Assembly: GCF_000805385.1 (NCBI RefSeq)
Contig: NZ_JTJW01000003.1
Location: 496,001-560,000 of the forward strand
Direction: 5' to 3'
DNA from: Mycolicibacterium setense
GTDB taxonomy: Bacteria > Actinomycetota > Actinomycetes > Mycobacteriales > Mycobacteriaceae
DNA: 64,000 bases
In this document: positions 27,811 through 37,398 of the stretch, in pieces
How positions within the stretch are numbered: the first letter of the stretch is position 1
Layout: each line of letters begins with the position of its first letter
The notes under the pieces: model-generated
Told to the model about the DNA's origin: nothing
Databases searched by the model: none
The model's input: the letters and a program-made list of their open reading frames with translations, nothing else
Made by a program: the position numbers and the translations under genes

Positions 27811-28590
27811 TCAGAGCCAGGCGGACCAGAACCGGGTGAGTTGGCTGCCGATCGACACCAGCTGGCCCGGCACGCCGGAAAGGTCGACGAACCAGAAGAC
27901 CACCGAGAAGAACCAGCGGTTGAGGACCGGCGTGAACAACAGGATCAGCAGGATGAACAGGCCCCACTGCTTGGCCGGCGCGAGCGCTCGTTGCGTGTCG
28001 GGGCTCAGGTGCGGTTCGAGGGCGCCGTAGCCGTCGAGTCCCGGCACCGGCAGCAGGTTCAGCACAACCGCGGTGACCTGTAGGAAGCCGAGGAACGCCA
28101 GCCCGGACCAGAAGACGCTGTGGGCCGGGTCGAAGAAGATCCGGGTGATGCCGAGCAGCAGGACTGCCAACACCAGGTTGGCGGCCGGGCCGGCCAAGCT
28201 GACCAGGGTCTTCTGCCGGGCGGTCATCCAGGAGGTGCGGACGTAGACCGCACCGCCGGGCAGCCCGATCCCGCCCAAGGCGATGACCAGTACGGGCAAA
28301 CCCAGTGACAGCAACGGATGTGAGTACTTGAACGGGTTCAGCGTCAGATACCCGCGTACTTCGACGTCGTGGTCTCCGAAACGCCAGGCGGTGAAGGCGT
28401 GGCCGAACTCATGAAGGCACAGCGACACCAGCCAGCCCGCGATCACCAGGATGAACACGCCGACATAGGACAGCGGCTTGACGTTGTCGGCCGCGAGCCA
28501 GGCCACCACCCCGCCCGCGACGGTGAGCGCGACGACGGCCAGGAATACCGGGCTCGGGCGTACCGACTGATGCAGCGGGCGGATGTTCAC
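27811..28590 (-). CDS. Site-2-protease-family zinc metalloprotease (M50)
   Basis: 259-aa intramembrane protease with about six helices. Zinc motif HEFGH at residues 60-64 inside the second helix and the third-ligand loop NLLPVPGLDGYG (about 183-194). Cleaves membrane-bound substrates such as anti-sigma factors in related systems; its substrate is unknown. It corresponds to Rv0359. GTG at 28590. No PDZ domain is present, unlike Rip1. Upstream of the CDF gene on the same strand. Confidence 0.88.
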   Translation of the reverse strand: MNIRPLHQSVRPSPVFLAVVALTVAGGVVAWLAADNVKPLSYVGVFILVIAGWLVSLCLHEFGHAFTAWRFGDHDVEVRGYLTLNPFKYSHPLLSLGLPVLVIALGGIGLPGGAVYVRTSWMTARQKTLVSLAGPAANLVLAVLLLGITRIFFDPAHSVFWSGLAFLGFLQVTAVVLNLLPVPGLDGYGALEPHLSPDTQRALAPAKQWGLFILLILLFTPVLNRWFFSVVFWFVDLSGVPGQLVSIGSQLTRFWSAWL

Positions 28591-28619
28591 GATTCGACGC
28601 TACCTGCAGTGTTGGCAGA

Positions 28620-29201
28620 TCAGCCGACTCTCAGCCAACCTTCGGTGTGGCGGTAGAACGTCGAGCGCCGCACCGTCTTGGGCGCGGGCACGCCATCGTG
28701 GATCACCCGGGCACCCGGGGTGCCCAGCTGCGCGGCGCGTCCGGCAACCCAGCGGCGCGGCCGGCCACGTTCCGACAGCACGCTTGCACGCAGTCCCGGC
28801 ATGGCCAGTGTGGGCTCGACGCGGACGCCCGGTGCCTCGCCGTCGAACAGAACGCAGTCGTCGACGATGGCTTCACCCTGCAATGGCTTTCCGTCGACTC
28901 CGTGCCACTGCGCGGCGCTGACCAGAACCGTGCCGGTCTCGTCGCGGATCAGCGGGACACGCCGGGCCGAGGCGCGCAGGGCACGCCGGGCGGACCAGCT
29001 GCCGGTGGCGACGGCGACCTCGACGTCGAGTCGGTCGGTACGCAGCAACGCGGTGAGCACGGCGGACAACTCCGCGTCGCCGCCGCTCACGACCAGTCTG
29101 CGGTGGGCGCCGAGTTCATCGATGTCGACCCGCGGCAGGCCGCGGAGCGGGCGCGGAACGGGCGCCGCGCCGAGCACCGCGACCCCATGTGAGGCGGTCA
29201 A
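28620..29201 (-). CDS. Rv0358-like conserved protein
   Basis: 193 aa, not recognised beyond its place and resemblance to mycobacterial Rv0358. It has no membrane segment. An alternating strand/helix region (VDIDELGAHRRLVVSGG, LRTDRLDVEVAVATGSWSARRAL) suggests a Rossmann-like or diacylglycerol-kinase-like fold, followed by a basic C-terminal half (RGRPRRWVAGRAAQLG, PKTVRRSTFYRH). TTG at 29201 is supported by GAGGAG 6-7 bases upstream. Divergent from purA. Confidence 0.72.
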   Translation of the reverse strand: MTASHGVAVLGAAPVPRPLRGLPRVDIDELGAHRRLVVSGGDAELSAVLTALLRTDRLDVEVAVATGSWSARRALRASARRVPLIRDETGTVLVSAAQWHGVDGKPLQGEAIVDDCVLFDGEAPGVRVEPTLAMPGLRASVLSERGRPRRWVAGRAAQLGTPGARVIHDGVPAPKTVRRSTFYRHTEGWLRVG

Positions 29202-29291
29202 AACTGCTCCTCGCGGTCAAGAAAATGTGTTCCCGGCGTGAGCTGGGATAAGGTGACCTACCGGCTGCACCACACTAGTGCGGAAGATTAG

Positions 29292-31234
<1,943 letters not shown>

Positions 31235-31237
31235 GGC

Positions 31238-31984
31238 TCAGATCGCGGTACGTCCGCCGTCGGCGGGCAGCACTGCGCCGTGGATGAAACTGGCGCTCTC
31301 GCTGACCAAAAACCCGATGGTCCTTGCGATTTCAGCGGGATCTGCGACACGTCGTGCCGGAGCCTGGGCGGCGAGCGCGGCAAGGCGGTCGGTGCCGTAC
31401 TGAGCGGTGGTGCCTTCGGTCAGTGTCGGTCCCGGCGCGACGGCGTTGATCCGGACGCCCTTGGGGCCGTATTCGGCCGCCCACGATTTGGTCAGCAGAT
31501 TCAGTGCGGCCTTGGAAGATGCGTACACCGCCGCGCCCGCAGTGCCGAACATCGAAACCATGGTGCTGACGTTGACGATCGCGCCGTCTCCTCGCGCGGC
31601 CATGGCCGGTGCGACGGCCCCGACGAGAAAGAACGGAACCTTCACGTTGAGGGCGTAGCAGGCGTCGAAGTCATGCTCGGCGATCGCCGCCGTAGGCCCG
31701 AAGACCGCGATGGCGGCATTGTTCACCAGGATGTCGATCTGGCCGGCGGTATCGATTGCGCTCTGTGCCAATTCATGTGCGCTGGCCGCATCGGTCAGCG
31801 TGGCACCCAGAAAGTCGGCCGTGCCGCCGGCATTACGGATCGCGGACACAACCTGGGCACCGCGGTCCGCGTCTCGACCGCTCGCCAGGACATGAGCGCC
31901 GCGTTCAGCGAGATGAAGCGCGGTGGCATGACCGATACCGCTGGTCGCTCCTGTGACCAAGGCGGTTTTCCCACTGAGTGACAT
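31238..31984 (-). CDS. Short-chain dehydrogenase/reductase
   Basis: 248-aa classical SDR with TGATSGIGHATAL (about 12), NNAA (about 90), NVSTMVSMFG and YASSK (catalytic Tyr/Lys about 155-159), then the PGPTLTEG segment. It should use NAD(P)H on a small alcohol or ketone; substrate unknown. ATG at 31984 starts the conserved strand (SLSGKTALVTG). Divergent from the membrane protein gene and convergent with the thioesterase gene (3-bp gap). Confidence 0.88.
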   Translation of the reverse strand: MSLSGKTALVTGATSGIGHATALHLAERGAHVLASGRDADRGAQVVSAIRNAGGTADFLGATLTDAASAHELAQSAIDTAGQIDILVNNAAIAVFGPTAAIAEHDFDACYALNVKVPFFLVGAVAPAMAARGDGAIVNVSTMVSMFGTAGAAVYASSKAALNLLTKSWAAEYGPKGVRINAVAPGPTLTEGTTAQYGTDRLAALAAQAPARRVADPAEIARTIGFLVSESASFIHGAVLPADGGRTAI

Positions 31985-32077
31985 CCGGTCATCGTATGGG
32001 TGTCGAATATCGGACTCGATTACGCATCGAATCGCGATCTCCCCGCACTTCGCCGCGTCGAGTGTCACCATGGCGCC

Positions 32078-32749
32078 GTGGTTCAACAACATTTGCACCG
32101 CTTGTCGACGCCGCGGGCGGCGGCGCTGGCCGGCGTACTGTTCGCTGTGCTGTTCGGGGTGGCCTTGGTGATGATCCGCACTGCGTTGCCCGAGGGTGCC
32201 GAGCCAGGTTCCCAATGGGTCGACGGCGCGACTACCCGATTGCGGGTCGCGGCGGTGTTGATGCCGTTCGCGGGTATCGCGTTCCTGTGGTTCATCGGAG
32301 TGGTCCGGGACGGCTTCGGCCGCTACGAGGACCGGTTCTTTTCCTCAGTGTTCCTCGGCAGCGGAATCCTGTTCCTGGCGACCATGTTCGTTTCTTCGGC
32401 CGTGGGTGCCGGGCTGATCGCCAGCCGGGCGGGCATTGCCGACGCGACCGCCTACAGTCACGTCGCCACGTTCGGGCAGATGGTGCTGATGGCGTTGAGT
32501 AAGACCTACGGCGTCCGGATGGCGGCTGTGTTCATGATGTCGTTGGCGACGATCTGGTTGAAGACCGGCCTGATGCCGCGCCCGCTGGTTTACGCGACTT
32601 ACCTTGTCGCAGTGGCACTTCTGGTCGCCGGCAACGTCAGCATGTGGATCGTGCTGGCATTCCCGCTCTGGGTGTTCGCGGTCAGTCTGCTGATCCTGAT
32701 CCGGGCCGGGGTGATCGACCTGCCGGGCGAACGCGAGGAATCCGCGTAG
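32078..32749 (+). CDS. Six-helix membrane protein of unknown function
   Basis: 223 aa from the GTG at 32078; an earlier GTG at 32000 in the same frame would add 26 non-hydrophobic residues and leave only 15 bp to the divergent SDR gene, so it is less likely. Six predicted membrane helices (about 14-34, 56-78, 92-118, 130-152, 165-185, 190-210) with no known transport or catalytic motif. Similar proteins occur widely in actinobacteria. No functional call can be made. Confidence 0.7.
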   Translation: MVQQHLHRLSTPRAAALAGVLFAVLFGVALVMIRTALPEGAEPGSQWVDGATTRLRVAAVLMPFAGIAFLWFIGVVRDGFGRYEDRFFSSVFLGSGILFLATMFVSSAVGAGLIASRAGIADATAYSHVATFGQMVLMALSKTYGVRMAAVFMMSLATIWLKTGLMPRPLVYATYLVAVALLVAGNVSMWIVLAFPLWVFAVSLLILIRAGVIDLPGEREESA

Positions 32750-32816
32750 CTCTTGGTGCCATCTGCCTGAAGTCGCGCTCCTATCTCTGGCGGTCGGCAC
32801 CGGTCGAAACTAGGCC

Positions 32817-32842
32817 ACAAGTGTCGCCAACAAGTGTCGCCA
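32817..32842. repeat. Two tandem 13-bp repeats before the 13E12 gene
   Basis: ACAAGTGTCGCCA at 32817-32829 is followed directly by an identical copy at 32830-32842. An 8-bp inverted pair TGGCGGTC (32788-32795) and GACCGCCA (32843-32850) flanks them. Possibly the edge of the 13E12 element. Confidence 0.7.
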
Positions 32843-32878
32843 GACCGCCACCGATGTCCTGAGAGATAACGCTCAATC

Positions 32879-32901
32879 GTGTCGGTGGCCGATGACATAA
32901 T
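32879..32901 (+). promoter_or_regulatory. RecA-independent damage promoter (PafBC/RecA-NDp type)
   Basis: GTGTCGGTG (32879-32887), exactly 8 bases, then CATAAT (32896-32901). The published RecA-NDp pattern is TTGTCRGTG-N8-TAnnnT; this has 8 of 9 bases in the first element, perfect spacing and 5 of 6-like fit in the -10. Transcription would begin at or next to the ATG at 32909, giving a leaderless message. Confidence 0.72.
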
Positions 32902-32916
32902 CGAACACATGTTCGA
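32901..32916. promoter_or_regulatory. LexA SOS box over the 13E12 start codon
   Basis: TCGAACACATGTTCGA, an exact fit to the mycobacterial SOS box TCGAAC-N4-GTTCGA, immediately after the -10 hexamer and covering the ATG at 32909. LexA bound here would block transcription initiation. Confidence 0.88.
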
Positions 32917-34660
32917 GTCCGACGCTGATGCCGATGCTGACGCCGGTGCTGACGCCGGTGCGGCGTTGATCGCTGCGATCAGTGCCGGGGCGCGGGCCGA
33001 ATCAGCAGCGATCGCGGCCCGGTTGGCCGCGATCGGGCAGTTGGATACCCTCCGGGAACACGAGTTGGCCGAGACCATCTTTTGGACCACCGATCCGTTC
33101 GAGGAGGTGGCCGCCGAAATCTCGGCGGCGATGCGGATCAGCCGCAGCCGCGCCGGCACCCAGATCCACCACGCCCGAGTGTTGCGCGACAAACTTCCGT
33201 TGGTGGCGGCCCGGTTCGCCGCAGGGGACATCGACTATCGGGTGGTGCGCATCATCATCGACCGCACCGAAACCGTGCATGCGTCGGTGTGGGGCCAGCT
33301 CGATGAGGCACTCGCGTCGCGGGCACGGACCTGGATGCGGCTTTCTGAACGCAAAATGCGCGAACGAATCGATCAGCAGGTGGCCAAACTCGACGCCAAC
33401 GGGGTGCGGGTCCCACCCGACCTGACCGAGGATGCGTTCGTTCAGATCGAGCCGGGCAGCCCGGGGCGGGCCACACTGTGGGCCAACATCGACGCAGTGG
33501 ATGGGGCAGCACTGGATCAGCGCCTCGACGCGCTGGCCAACACCGTGTGTGACAACGATCCACGTACTCATGCGCAGCGTCGCGCCGCGGCGGTCGGGCC
33601 GTTGGCCCGCCTCGAAGCGCAGTTGCGGTGCCTGTGCGGGCTACCGGAGTGCCCAGCCGCGCAGAAACGCGCGGCGGCCAATGCGGCGGTGATTCATGTG
33701 CTGGCTGAGCAGGCCACCGTGGACGGCACCTCCAACAATCCGGGCTATCTGCCCGGGCATGGCATCCTGCCCGGCCACAGGGTGCGCGACCTGGTGGGCT
33801 CGGCCAAACTCAAGCCGCTGCACGTGCCGGCCGCGCGGACTGACACGCCGCAGCGGACCCAACCCACCGAACCGGCCGAACCCAGCCATGCGTCTGAGGC
33901 ATCCGAGCCATCCGAACCCAACGAGTCCACAGGCAACTCAGAGCCGACCGGATTCACCGGGTCCACCCAACCGGCTGAACCGGCCGACGCATCCGAGTCG
34001 CCTGAACTCAGCGCGACCACCCGGTCAAGCGAGGCGACCGAGTTTAGTGAGTCGCGCGGGCCAGCCGAGACGACAGCATCGACTGAACCCAGCGACACCA
34101 CTGGGACTGACGACCTCAGCGAGCCTGCCGATGCAGGCGAGCCCGGGTATCGCCCATCGGCGGCACTCTCCGAGTTCATCCGGTGGCGCGACCTGACCTG
34201 CCGGTTCCCCGGCTGCGACGCCCCCGCCCAGCGCTGCGATATCGACCACAGCGTCCCGTACCCACTGGGGCCCACCCACCCGTCGAACAACAAGCTCTAC
34301 TGCCGCGCCCATCACTTGCTCAAAACTTTCAGCACCGGCTGGACCGATCGCCAATTACCCGACGGCACAGTGATATTCACCGCACCCACCGGGCACACCT
34401 ATGTCACCGAACCCCACGGCGCCGCCATGTTCCCAGCATTGGCCACACCCACCGGGGACCTGGACCTGCCCGAACCAGAGGCGCCCCACCCCAACCGCGG
34501 CGCGATGATGCCGACCCGCCGCCAAACCCGCGAACAGGACCGCCAAAACCGCATCTCAGAAGAACGCTGGCTACGCGCCGAACTCAACAACGACCTCGAA
34601 CACGAACGCCAATTCCAAGCCTGGATCGCCGAACACTACGAACCACCCCCACCATTCTGA
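32909..34660 (+). CDS. 13E12-family protein: DUF222 plus HNH endonuclease domain
   Basis: 583 aa. DUF222 domain at about 15-300, then a Ser/Thr/Glu/Pro-rich, low-complexity linker of about 100 residues (about 315-420, many EPSEP/TEPAEP pieces), then an HNH nuclease domain (about 425-490) with CRFPGCDAPAQRCDIDH, NNKLYC and HHLLKTF. In M. tuberculosis several REP13E12 genes carry SOS boxes; the box and a RecA-independent damage promoter are both found here. Start: ATG at 32909 matches the family's usual MFE start; GTG at 32879 lies inside the promoter motif. Function in cells unknown; possibly a DNA-damage-induced mobile-element nuclease. Confidence 0.88.
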   Translation: MFESDADADADAGADAGAALIAAISAGARAESAAIAARLAAIGQLDTLREHELAETIFWTTDPFEEVAAEISAAMRISRSRAGTQIHHARVLRDKLPLVAARFAAGDIDYRVVRIIIDRTETVHASVWGQLDEALASRARTWMRLSERKMRERIDQQVAKLDANGVRVPPDLTEDAFVQIEPGSPGRATLWANIDAVDGAALDQRLDALANTVCDNDPRTHAQRRAAAVGPLARLEAQLRCLCGLPECPAAQKRAAANAAVIHVLAEQATVDGTSNNPGYLPGHGILPGHRVRDLVGSAKLKPLHVPAARTDTPQRTQPTEPAEPSHASEASEPSEPNESTGNSEPTGFTGSTQPAEPADASESPELSATTRSSEATEFSESRGPAETTASTEPSDTTGTDDLSEPADAGEPGYRPSAALSEFIRWRDLTCRFPGCDAPAQRCDIDHSVPYPLGPTHPSNNKLYCRAHHLLKTFSTGWTDRQLPDGTVIFTAPTGHTYVTEPHGAAMFPALATPTGDLDLPEPEAPHPNRGAMMPTRRQTREQDRQNRISEERWLRAELNNDLEHERQFQAWIAEHYEPPPPF

Positions 34661-34705
34661 GTGTTGGCACTGGCGCTACTACGGAATGCCGAGCAGGATT
34701 GGCGC

Positions 34706-35170
34706 ATGAGCATGCCGTGGTGGGAGAGGTACATCGGCCTGCCGATGTTGATGCTGCACGACAAGGTCTACAAGGCCACAGATGGCCGGATCGGACACCA
34801 CATCCCCGGCGGTCCGACGACCCTGATCCTGCACACCGTGGGAGCCAAGACCGGTCAGCAGCGGGCCAGTTCGCTCGCCTACGCCCGTGACGGCGACGAC
34901 TATCTGGTTGTGGCGTCAAAGGGCGGTGAGCCAACCGCGCCGGGGTGGTATCACAACGTGAAGGCCAACCCGAAGGTCGAGATCAACGTCGGACCGAAGC
35001 GGCTGAAAGCGACCGCCAAACCCGTGCTTCCGGACGGGGCCGACTATCCGCGGCTCTGGCAGATCGTCAATGACATGCCAGGCAACAAGGGCCGCTACAT
35101 CGGATATCAGAAGCGAACGTCGCGGCCGATTCCGGTGATCGTGCTGACGCCCGACGTCACTCCCCGGTGA
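34706..35170 (+). CDS. DDN-like F420-dependent nitroreductase family protein (DUF385)
   Basis: 154 aa, split-beta-barrel family whose best-known member, Ddn, reduces quinones and the drug pretomanid using F420H2. Conserved pieces: PTTLILHTVGAKTGQQRASSL-like TLILHTVGAKTGQQR (about 44-58), YLVVASKGGEPTAPGWYHN (about 68-86) and the VEINVG strand. ATG at 34706, or ATG at 34712. Needs reduced F420, made by Fgd1 (51252). Ends 14 bp inside the convergent ferredoxin gene. Confidence 0.87.
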   Translation: MSMPWWERYIGLPMLMLHDKVYKATDGRIGHHIPGGPTTLILHTVGAKTGQQRASSLAYARDGDDYLVVASKGGEPTAPGWYHNVKANPKVEINVGPKRLKATAKPVLPDGADYPRLWQIVNDMPGNKGRYIGYQKRTSRPIPVIVLTPDVTPR

Positions 35171-35351
35171 GCTTCAATGCCGATGCGGGGCACAGTTTGA
35201 CGGCCTGGCGCGCTTTGTCGATCTGATCGTCGGGCACCTCGTCGACAAGGACTTCGACCACGCCGTCGTCGTCCTGGTCGAAGATGTCCTCGGAGATCAT
35301 CACGCAGTTGCCCGATGCGATGCAGGCGTCTTGATCTGCTTCTACTTTCAT
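35157..35351 (-). CDS. 3Fe-4S ferredoxin, P450 partner
   Basis: 64 aa. Cluster ligands CIASGNC (Cys10, Cys16) and CPASAL (about Cys54); the central Cys of a 4Fe-4S motif is missing, giving a [3Fe-4S] ferredoxin as in mycobacterial and Streptomyces P450 systems. DDDGVVEVL and the acidic surface fit electron transfer to a P450. Located 5 bp after the P450 gene, its presumed electron acceptor. ATG at 35351. Confidence 0.92.
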   Translation of the reverse strand: MKVEADQDACIASGNCVMISEDIFDQDDDGVVEVLVDEVPDDQIDKARQAVKLCPASALKLTGE

Positions 35352-35356
35352 GGCAT

Positions 35357-36562
35357 TCACCACGTTACCGCCAATGATTTCAGCCCGTAGATGAAGTGAA
35401 ATGACCGGTAGGCGACGTCCTCGAACGGTTCGGCGAGCGCGAGGCTGGGGAACCGGCGCAGCAGGGCGGGGAAGGCGATCCGCATCTCCATGCGGGCCAG
35501 CGGGGCACCGAGGCAATGGTGCACGCCGTGACCGAATGCCAGATGTCCGGGCGCGCCCCGGCTGATGTCGAGGACATCGGGGCTGGCGATGAAGTCGGGA
35601 TCGCGGTTGCCCGCGGGCAGTGAGGCAAAGACCAACTCGCCCGCGGGTATTCGCACGCCGGCGATCTCGACTTCGGTGGTGGTGAAGCGCGGGATGGCGT
35701 TCTGCACGATGGACAGCCACCGCAACAGTTCCTCGACGGCGGGGCCGACGGCGTCCGGGTCGTCGCGTACCGCGGTCAGCTGCTCGGGATGGCGCAGCAG
35801 TGCCAGGACACCGAGGCCCAGCATGTTCGACGTGGTCTCGTGCCCGGCGAGCAGCAAGAGCCCCGCGATGCCGACCAGTTCGTCGTCGCTCAATTCGGCG
35901 CCGTGGTCGCGGACCAACATGCCGAGGATGTCCTCACCTGGATCCTGGCGGGTCCGTCCGACGAGGCCGCGCATGTAGTCACGGCTCTGTTGTTGCAGCG
36001 CAAGGCGTTCCGCGATCGGCAGGGACAGGTCGAGCTGGAGCGTCGAGCGGTGCTGGAAGTCGTCGCGGTCTTCGTAGGGCACCCCGAGCAGTTCGCAGAT
36101 CACCAGCGACGGGATGGGGAGCGCAAAATCGGCCACCAGATCCGACGGCGGACCGGCCGCGGCCATCGCGTCGAGGCGGGCGTCGACGATCTCGACGATC
36201 CGAGGTTCCAGACGTTTCATCCGGCGGATGGTGAACTCCGCCGTCAGCATGCGGCGCAACCGTTGATGCTCGGGCGGGTCGAGGCCCAGCAGATTTCCGG
36301 CCCGTGCGCTGGCCAACTCTTCGTCGGACATTTCGGGCGCCCCGGGCAGGGTAAAACCCGGTGGTCTGCTGTTCGAGAACCGTTCATGGTCGCCCAGCAC
36401 CGCCTTGACGTCCTCGTGGCGGGTGATCAGGTACACGGGGTTGCCGAGCGCACTGATGACGGTGCGCACCCCGTGGGATTCACGGATCTCTGCGAGTTCC
36501 GGTGTCGGATCGAACGCATTGCGCCGCATGTGAAGTGGTGGCAGCGTGACCGGCTCTGTCAT
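35357..36562 (-). CDS. Cytochrome P450
   Basis: 401-aa soluble bacterial P450. I-helix oxygen-binding motif AGHETTSN (about 240), K-helix ExxR in EELLRW, and heme loop FGHGVHHCLGAPLAR with the axial Cys at about 349. Uses electrons delivered through the ferredoxin encoded next to it. It resembles the CYP105/CYP107-type group by eye; subfamily and substrate cannot be set. ATG at 36562. It lies in a tight operon with an alpha/beta hydrolase (9 bp upstream) and the ferredoxin. Confidence 0.95.
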   Translation of the reverse strand: MTEPVTLPPLHMRRNAFDPTPELAEIRESHGVRTVISALGNPVYLITRHEDVKAVLGDHERFSNSRPPGFTLPGAPEMSDEELASARAGNLLGLDPPEHQRLRRMLTAEFTIRRMKRLEPRIVEIVDARLDAMAAAGPPSDLVADFALPIPSLVICELLGVPYEDRDDFQHRSTLQLDLSLPIAERLALQQQSRDYMRGLVGRTRQDPGEDILGMLVRDHGAELSDDELVGIAGLLLLAGHETTSNMLGLGVLALLRHPEQLTAVRDDPDAVGPAVEELLRWLSIVQNAIPRFTTTEVEIAGVRIPAGELVFASLPAGNRDPDFIASPDVLDISRGAPGHLAFGHGVHHCLGAPLARMEMRIAFPALLRRFPSLALAEPFEDVAYRSFHFIYGLKSLAVTW

Positions 36563-36571
36563 GCTTCGACG

Positions 36572-37387
36572 CTACGCGCGTCCGAGGAAGTCCCTGATCA
36601 GGGAGTTGGTGAGGGCGGGATTCTCCAGCGCGGCCAGGTGTGCGACGCCGTCGAGAACGACGAACTCGGCACCGGGGATGGAATCGGCCATGGCCTTGGT
36701 CTCGGAGAGGGGGAAGGTCGCGTCCTCGGCGCCGGCGACGACGAGCACCGGGGTTCGTACCTGCGAGAGCAGGGTCCGCTGATCCGGGCGTCGCGGCACC
36801 ACGCTTCGCACTGCCCATGCGCTCGAGTCGATGTCAACCCGGTGCGCGGCGTCGCCGACGAATGCGACGACTTCCGGGCGTACGCGCATCGACGTCGGTC
36901 CCAGGAACGCCTTGAGCACTGACCGGGTGAGGGGGCCGCGGATGCCGCGGAGCATTTTTGCCGCACGGAGCAGCAGCCCGTACTCAAACCGTTGACGCCT
37001 GCCGGCAGCCGACGCCGTGCAGTTCATCAATACGGCCCGGCCGATGCGGCTCGGGTACAACGCCGCGAACGTCCCGCCGATCATTCCGCCCCACGAGTTG
37101 CCGACGAAATGCGTGCGTTCGACCCCCACGCCGTCGAGAATGTCGGCAACGGTATCTGCGCATTCGGTGAAACTGAATGGCGCGGTCAGCTTTTCGCTGC
37201 GGCCGTGGCCGGGTGGGTCGACCAGGATGACCCGGTGGGTGGTGCCGAACTCCGCTGCCTGCGCGGCCCACATGTCACCCGTCATCAACAGGCTGGGCCA
37301 GAACAGGATCGCCTCACCCTGACCGGTGGCCTGAACCCGGAGCCGGCCGAGTCTGGTCGGCAGCGTCAACTCCTCCACGGGCGCCAT
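36572..37387 (-). CDS. Alpha/beta-fold hydrolase
   Basis: 271 aa, classic hydrolase fold. Oxyanion/nucleophile elbow GNSWGGMIGG (Ser about 95), candidate Asp in VAGAEDATFP, and catalytic His in LDGVAHLAALENP. The family includes esterases, C-C bond (meta-cleavage) hydrolases and haloperoxidase-like enzymes. ATG at 37387 begins the conserved strand. It is the third gene of a five-gene operon between the MMPL and P450 genes. Confidence 0.87.
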   Translation of the reverse strand: MAPVEELTLPTRLGRLRVQATGQGEAILFWPSLLMTGDMWAAQAAEFGTTHRVILVDPPGHGRSEKLTAPFSFTECADTVADILDGVGVERTHFVGNSWGGMIGGTFAALYPSRIGRAVLMNCTASAAGRRQRFEYGLLLRAAKMLRGIRGPLTRSVLKAFLGPTSMRVRPEVVAFVGDAAHRVDIDSSAWAVRSVVPRRPDQRTLLSQVRTPVLVVAGAEDATFPLSETKAMADSIPGAEFVVLDGVAHLAALENPALTNSLIRDFLGRA

Positions 37388-37398
37388 GGTAGGCAGCG

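Noticed and set aside
26369..27967. Long open frame opposite the DUF3151 gene and overlapping the cation-efflux gene in another frame
   Set aside because: It covers genes with recognisable products and its translation is Arg/Pro-rich, typical of a shadow frame.
32817..32842. CRISPR or iteron-type repeat before the 13E12 gene
   Set aside because: Only two 13-bp copies, no spacers, no cas or rep gene nearby.
32788..34660. Complete insertion sequence around the 13E12 gene
   Set aside because: No transposase and no convincing terminal repeats or target duplication were found; only the 8-bp inverted pair upstream.
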